From the NCBI RefSeq assembly GCF_003610455.1, contig NZ_RAQK01000001.1, positions 930,001-994,000 on the forward strand: a DNA stretch of 64,000 bases. Direction: 5' to 3'. The notes under the pieces were generated by a model. That model ran no database searches. It worked only from the letters and a program-made list of their open reading frames with translations, and was not told the origin of the DNA. Positions 62,183 through 64,000 of the stretch are shown one piece after another. A program made the position numbers and the translations under genes. The stretch is from Sulfitobacter guttiformis. Lineage in GTDB: Bacteria; Pseudomonadota; Alphaproteobacteria; Rhodobacterales; Rhodobacteraceae. Each line of letters starts with the position of its first letter. Position 1 is the stretch's first letter.

Positions 62183-64000
62183 ATGCGCCTCTCATCAATG
62201 CTCACGATTTTTCTGACCTTTGCGGCCGCCGCTGTGGTGGCCCTAGTAGCAGCAAGTTTCTCGGTACAGCTGATCGAGGACTCGTCGGAGATCGGTGTGC
62301 GTGATGCACTTGATGAAAAAGGCATGACATGGGCAGAAGTCGAGGCGAACGGGCTGCAAGTCTCTTTGTCAGGAATTGCCCCCACTGAAGCAGTCCGGTT
62401 TTCCGCGCTTACAACCGCAGGGTCTGTTGTTGATGCGGCCCGTGTGATCGACGATATGGGTGTTGCCGCTCAGGAAGCGCTCGCCGCTCCTAAATTCTCG
62501 GCGGAGATTCTGCGTAATGAAAGCGGTCTTTCAGTTATTGGCTTGATCCCGACGAGCACGGACCGCACTTACGTGATTTCGCGATTTATTAGCATTGCGG
62601 GCACAAAAGGCGTAACCGACTTGCTCGAGACTGCAGATTATCCAGCGCCCGAAACTTGGGAGAGCGCGCTTGAATTCGCGCTGTCAGCCATGAGCAGCCT
62701 GCCTCGTGCAAAGGTATCCATCGAGGCAGAGCGAGTCGCGATTACTGCGATAACGAACACAGCACAGGAAAAGGCCCGGCTTGAGCAAAATTTGCGCCGC
62801 ATGGTGCCAGCCCGGATCAACCTTGTCCTCGACATTTCTGCCCCCCGCCCTGTAATTACTCCTTTTACCACACGGTTCCAGATCACTCCCGAAGGGGCCA
62901 GCTTTGATGCCTGCTCGGCCGATACGGCCGACGCTTCAGAGCGGATATTGGCCGCGGCGCGGGCCGCGGGTGCGCAGAATCCACGCTGTATTGTCGGCCT
63001 TGGTGTACCCACCCCGCGGTGGGCAGACGCTGTGACCGCCTCGATCAGCGCACTCACAAAGCTTGGCGGCGGATCCATAACGATTGCAGATGCCGATATC
63101 ACACTCGTGGCAGCACCTGGTACAGAACAGTCTGACTTTGATACAGTTGTAGGCGAACTTGAGAATACACTTCCTCCGGTGTTCGCCCTTCAATCAAAGC
63201 TGCAGCGAGAAACTGATCCGAATGCAGGTCCGCCTGAATTCAACGCGAGTCTGAGCCCCGAGGGACGGGTACAGCTGCGCGGCCGCGTCAATGATGATGC
63301 CTTGCGCGAACTGACAACCAGTTTTGCAAAAGCCCGTTTTGGCTCTGATCGCGTACAAACCTCCACACGCGTAGTGGACGATTTGCCGCCGGATTGGGCG
63401 ACCCGCGTTCTTGCCGGACTAGAAGGATTGGGCCAGCTCAGCAACGGTTCTGTGACTGTGACGCCCGACAGCGTTCAGTTGACAGGCAACACTGGCAATC
63501 CTGACGCATCCACGACAATTGCATCGATGTTGGCGGGAAAACTGGGCGAAGGCGCTGCATTCGATGTAAATGTAACCTACCAGAAACAACTTGATCCTGT
63601 CCTTGGTCTTCCGACACCCGACGAGTGCGAGGCCGAGATTGGCGCGGTGGTCGCTGCGGGCAAGATCAACTTTGAGCCGGGATCGGCAACCATTGACGCC
63701 TCCGCGCTGGGAACGATGGACAGTATCGCGACTATCCTCAAGCGCTGTGGAGAGTTGAACCTTGAAATTCAGGGCTATACGGACAGTCAGGGTGGTGGTG
63801 AGATGAACCTCGCGCTGAGCCAGAGCAGAGCGGAGTCCGTCCTGAACGAGCTGCGCGCCCGTCGTGTGGTGACCGGATCGTTCAAGGCCGTTGGCTATGG
63901 CGAAGAAAGCCCTGTAGCGGACAATGGTACCGAAGCAGGCCGCGAAGCAAACCGGAGAATCGAGTTTCGTCTTGTTCGCTCCGCCGCAGAGAGCGAACAA
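62183..64000 (+). CDS. BON/OmpA-like envelope protein, runs off window
   Basis: Open from the ATG at 62183 to the window end without a stop (606 codons visible), so the 3' end is missing. A signal sequence (RLSSMLTIFLTFAAAAVVALV) is followed by several BON-like repeats (for example LSVIGLIPTSTDRTYVISRF, INLVLDISAPRPV and EFNASLSPEGRVQLRGRVN), then an OmpA-type peptidoglycan-binding domain from about residue 480 (KINFEPGSATIDASALG, EIQGYTDSQGGGEMNLALSQ, RREANRRIEF-type end). It should anchor a periplasmic structure to peptidoglycan. It starts 61 bases after ubiA. Confidence 0.85.
   Translation, partial: MRLSSMLTIFLTFAAAAVVALVAASFSVQLIEDSSEIGVRDALDEKGMTWAEVEANGLQVSLSGIAPTEAVRFSALTTAGSVVDAARVIDDMGVAAQEALAAPKFSAEILRNESGLSVIGLIPTSTDRTYVISRFISIAGTKGVTDLLETADYPAPETWESALEFALSAMSSLPRAKVSIEAERVAITAITNTAQEKARLEQNLRRMVPARINLVLDISAPRPVITPFTTRFQITPEGASFDACSADTADASERILAAARAAGAQNPRCIVGLGVPTPRWADAVTASISALTKLGGGSITIADADITLVAAPGTEQSDFDTVVGELENTLPPVFALQSKLQRETDPNAGPPEFNASLSPEGRVQLRGRVNDDALRELTTSFAKARFGSDRVQTSTRVVDDLPPDWATRVLAGLEGLGQLSNGSVTVTPDSVQLTGNTGNPDASTTIASMLAGKLGEGAAFDVNVTYQKQLDPVLGLPTPDECEAEIGAVVAAGKINFEPGSATIDASALGTMDSIATILKRCGELNLEIQGYTDSQGGGEMNLALSQSRAESVLNELRARRVVTGSFKAVGYGEESPVADNGTEAGREANRRIEFRLVRSAAESEQ

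Noticed and set aside
1..64000. tRNA genes, CRISPR arrays, insertion sequences, prophage
   Set aside because: No cloverleaf-like pattern with a GGTTCGAATCC-type arm, regularly spaced repeat, transposase motif or phage gene was seen by reading. A tRNAscan-SE or ISfinder run would be decisive.

Overview
The window reads as ordinary chromosome of an alphaproteobacterium of the Roseobacter group (Rhodobacterales, Roseobacteraceae/Rhodobacteraceae). The evidence is the atpHAG order, the small aa3-type cytochrome oxidase subunit IV, a DUF2125 protein, an alphaproteobacterial-type glutamate-cysteine ligase, a fused MoeA, a pyrB operon with a degenerate dihydroorotase, and many short ATGA/GTGA overlaps between genes. 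The genus cannot be fixed from sequence alone (a Sulfitobacter/Roseobacter-like genome fits). No rRNA, tRNA, CRISPR array, insertion sequence or prophage was recognised.

Layout. 1-2263 (minus): start of the ATP synthase operon (atpH, atpA, atpG, cut by the window edge), preceded by an 864-base gap with no convincing gene. 3128-8259: a methyltransferase diverging from a glyoxalase II, then clpA coupled to a secreted M23 peptidase. 8297-11259 (minus): a MotA/ExbB-like plus MotB/OmpA-like pair with a very long coiled coil. 11327-16505: chaC, a DUF2125 protein, the operon hisC-tyrC-extensin-like protein, and rpsD with a clear terminator. 16821-19511: sterol-desaturase-like protein, tag, and an EAL protein. 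19657-21692: phaA-phaB, beside a 34-residue gene with its own promoter and terminator. 21938-26045: LysR regulator with an operator-like palindrome at its start codon, DMT exporter, YdcH, TrmN6-like methyltransferase, DUF2007, polyprenyl synthase. 26038-31187: ispE, a TPR protein, ETF-ubiquinone oxidoreductase, greA.

32291-37165 (minus) is a tightly coupled molybdenum-cofactor operon: fdhD, an 84-residue unknown, mobA, mobB, a fusion of an unknown N-terminal domain to MoeA, and a small secreted protein. azlCD diverges from it. 38197-42283 (minus) carries acyl-CoA dehydrogenase, an MBL-fold hydrolase, a DUF6173-like protein, CoxIV and a lipoprotein. 42420-49989 holds tsaC, yqgE, a stand-alone DsbD-type domain, and an RND pump with its adaptor. 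50145-52087 is a uracil-DNA glycosylase, LysE exporter and moaB operon. 52195-57583 is a nine-gene plus-strand run: pyrB, four unknown coupled genes (three with membrane segments, one of only 34 codons), a dihydroorotase homologue lacking its metal ligands, plsY, and two unknown genes. 57874-64000: DUF805 protein, gshA, a membrane protein coupled to rsmE, ubiA, and a large BON/OmpA protein that runs off the window end.

The best candidates for under-described biology are the unknown membrane genes inside the pyrimidine operon together with the degenerate PyrC, the MoeA fusion and its coupled 84-residue neighbour, the MotAB-like pair with an oversized periplasmic coiled coil, and the 34-residue gene with its own signals. 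Several annotated starts were moved to internal codons that have a properly spaced ribosome binding site.
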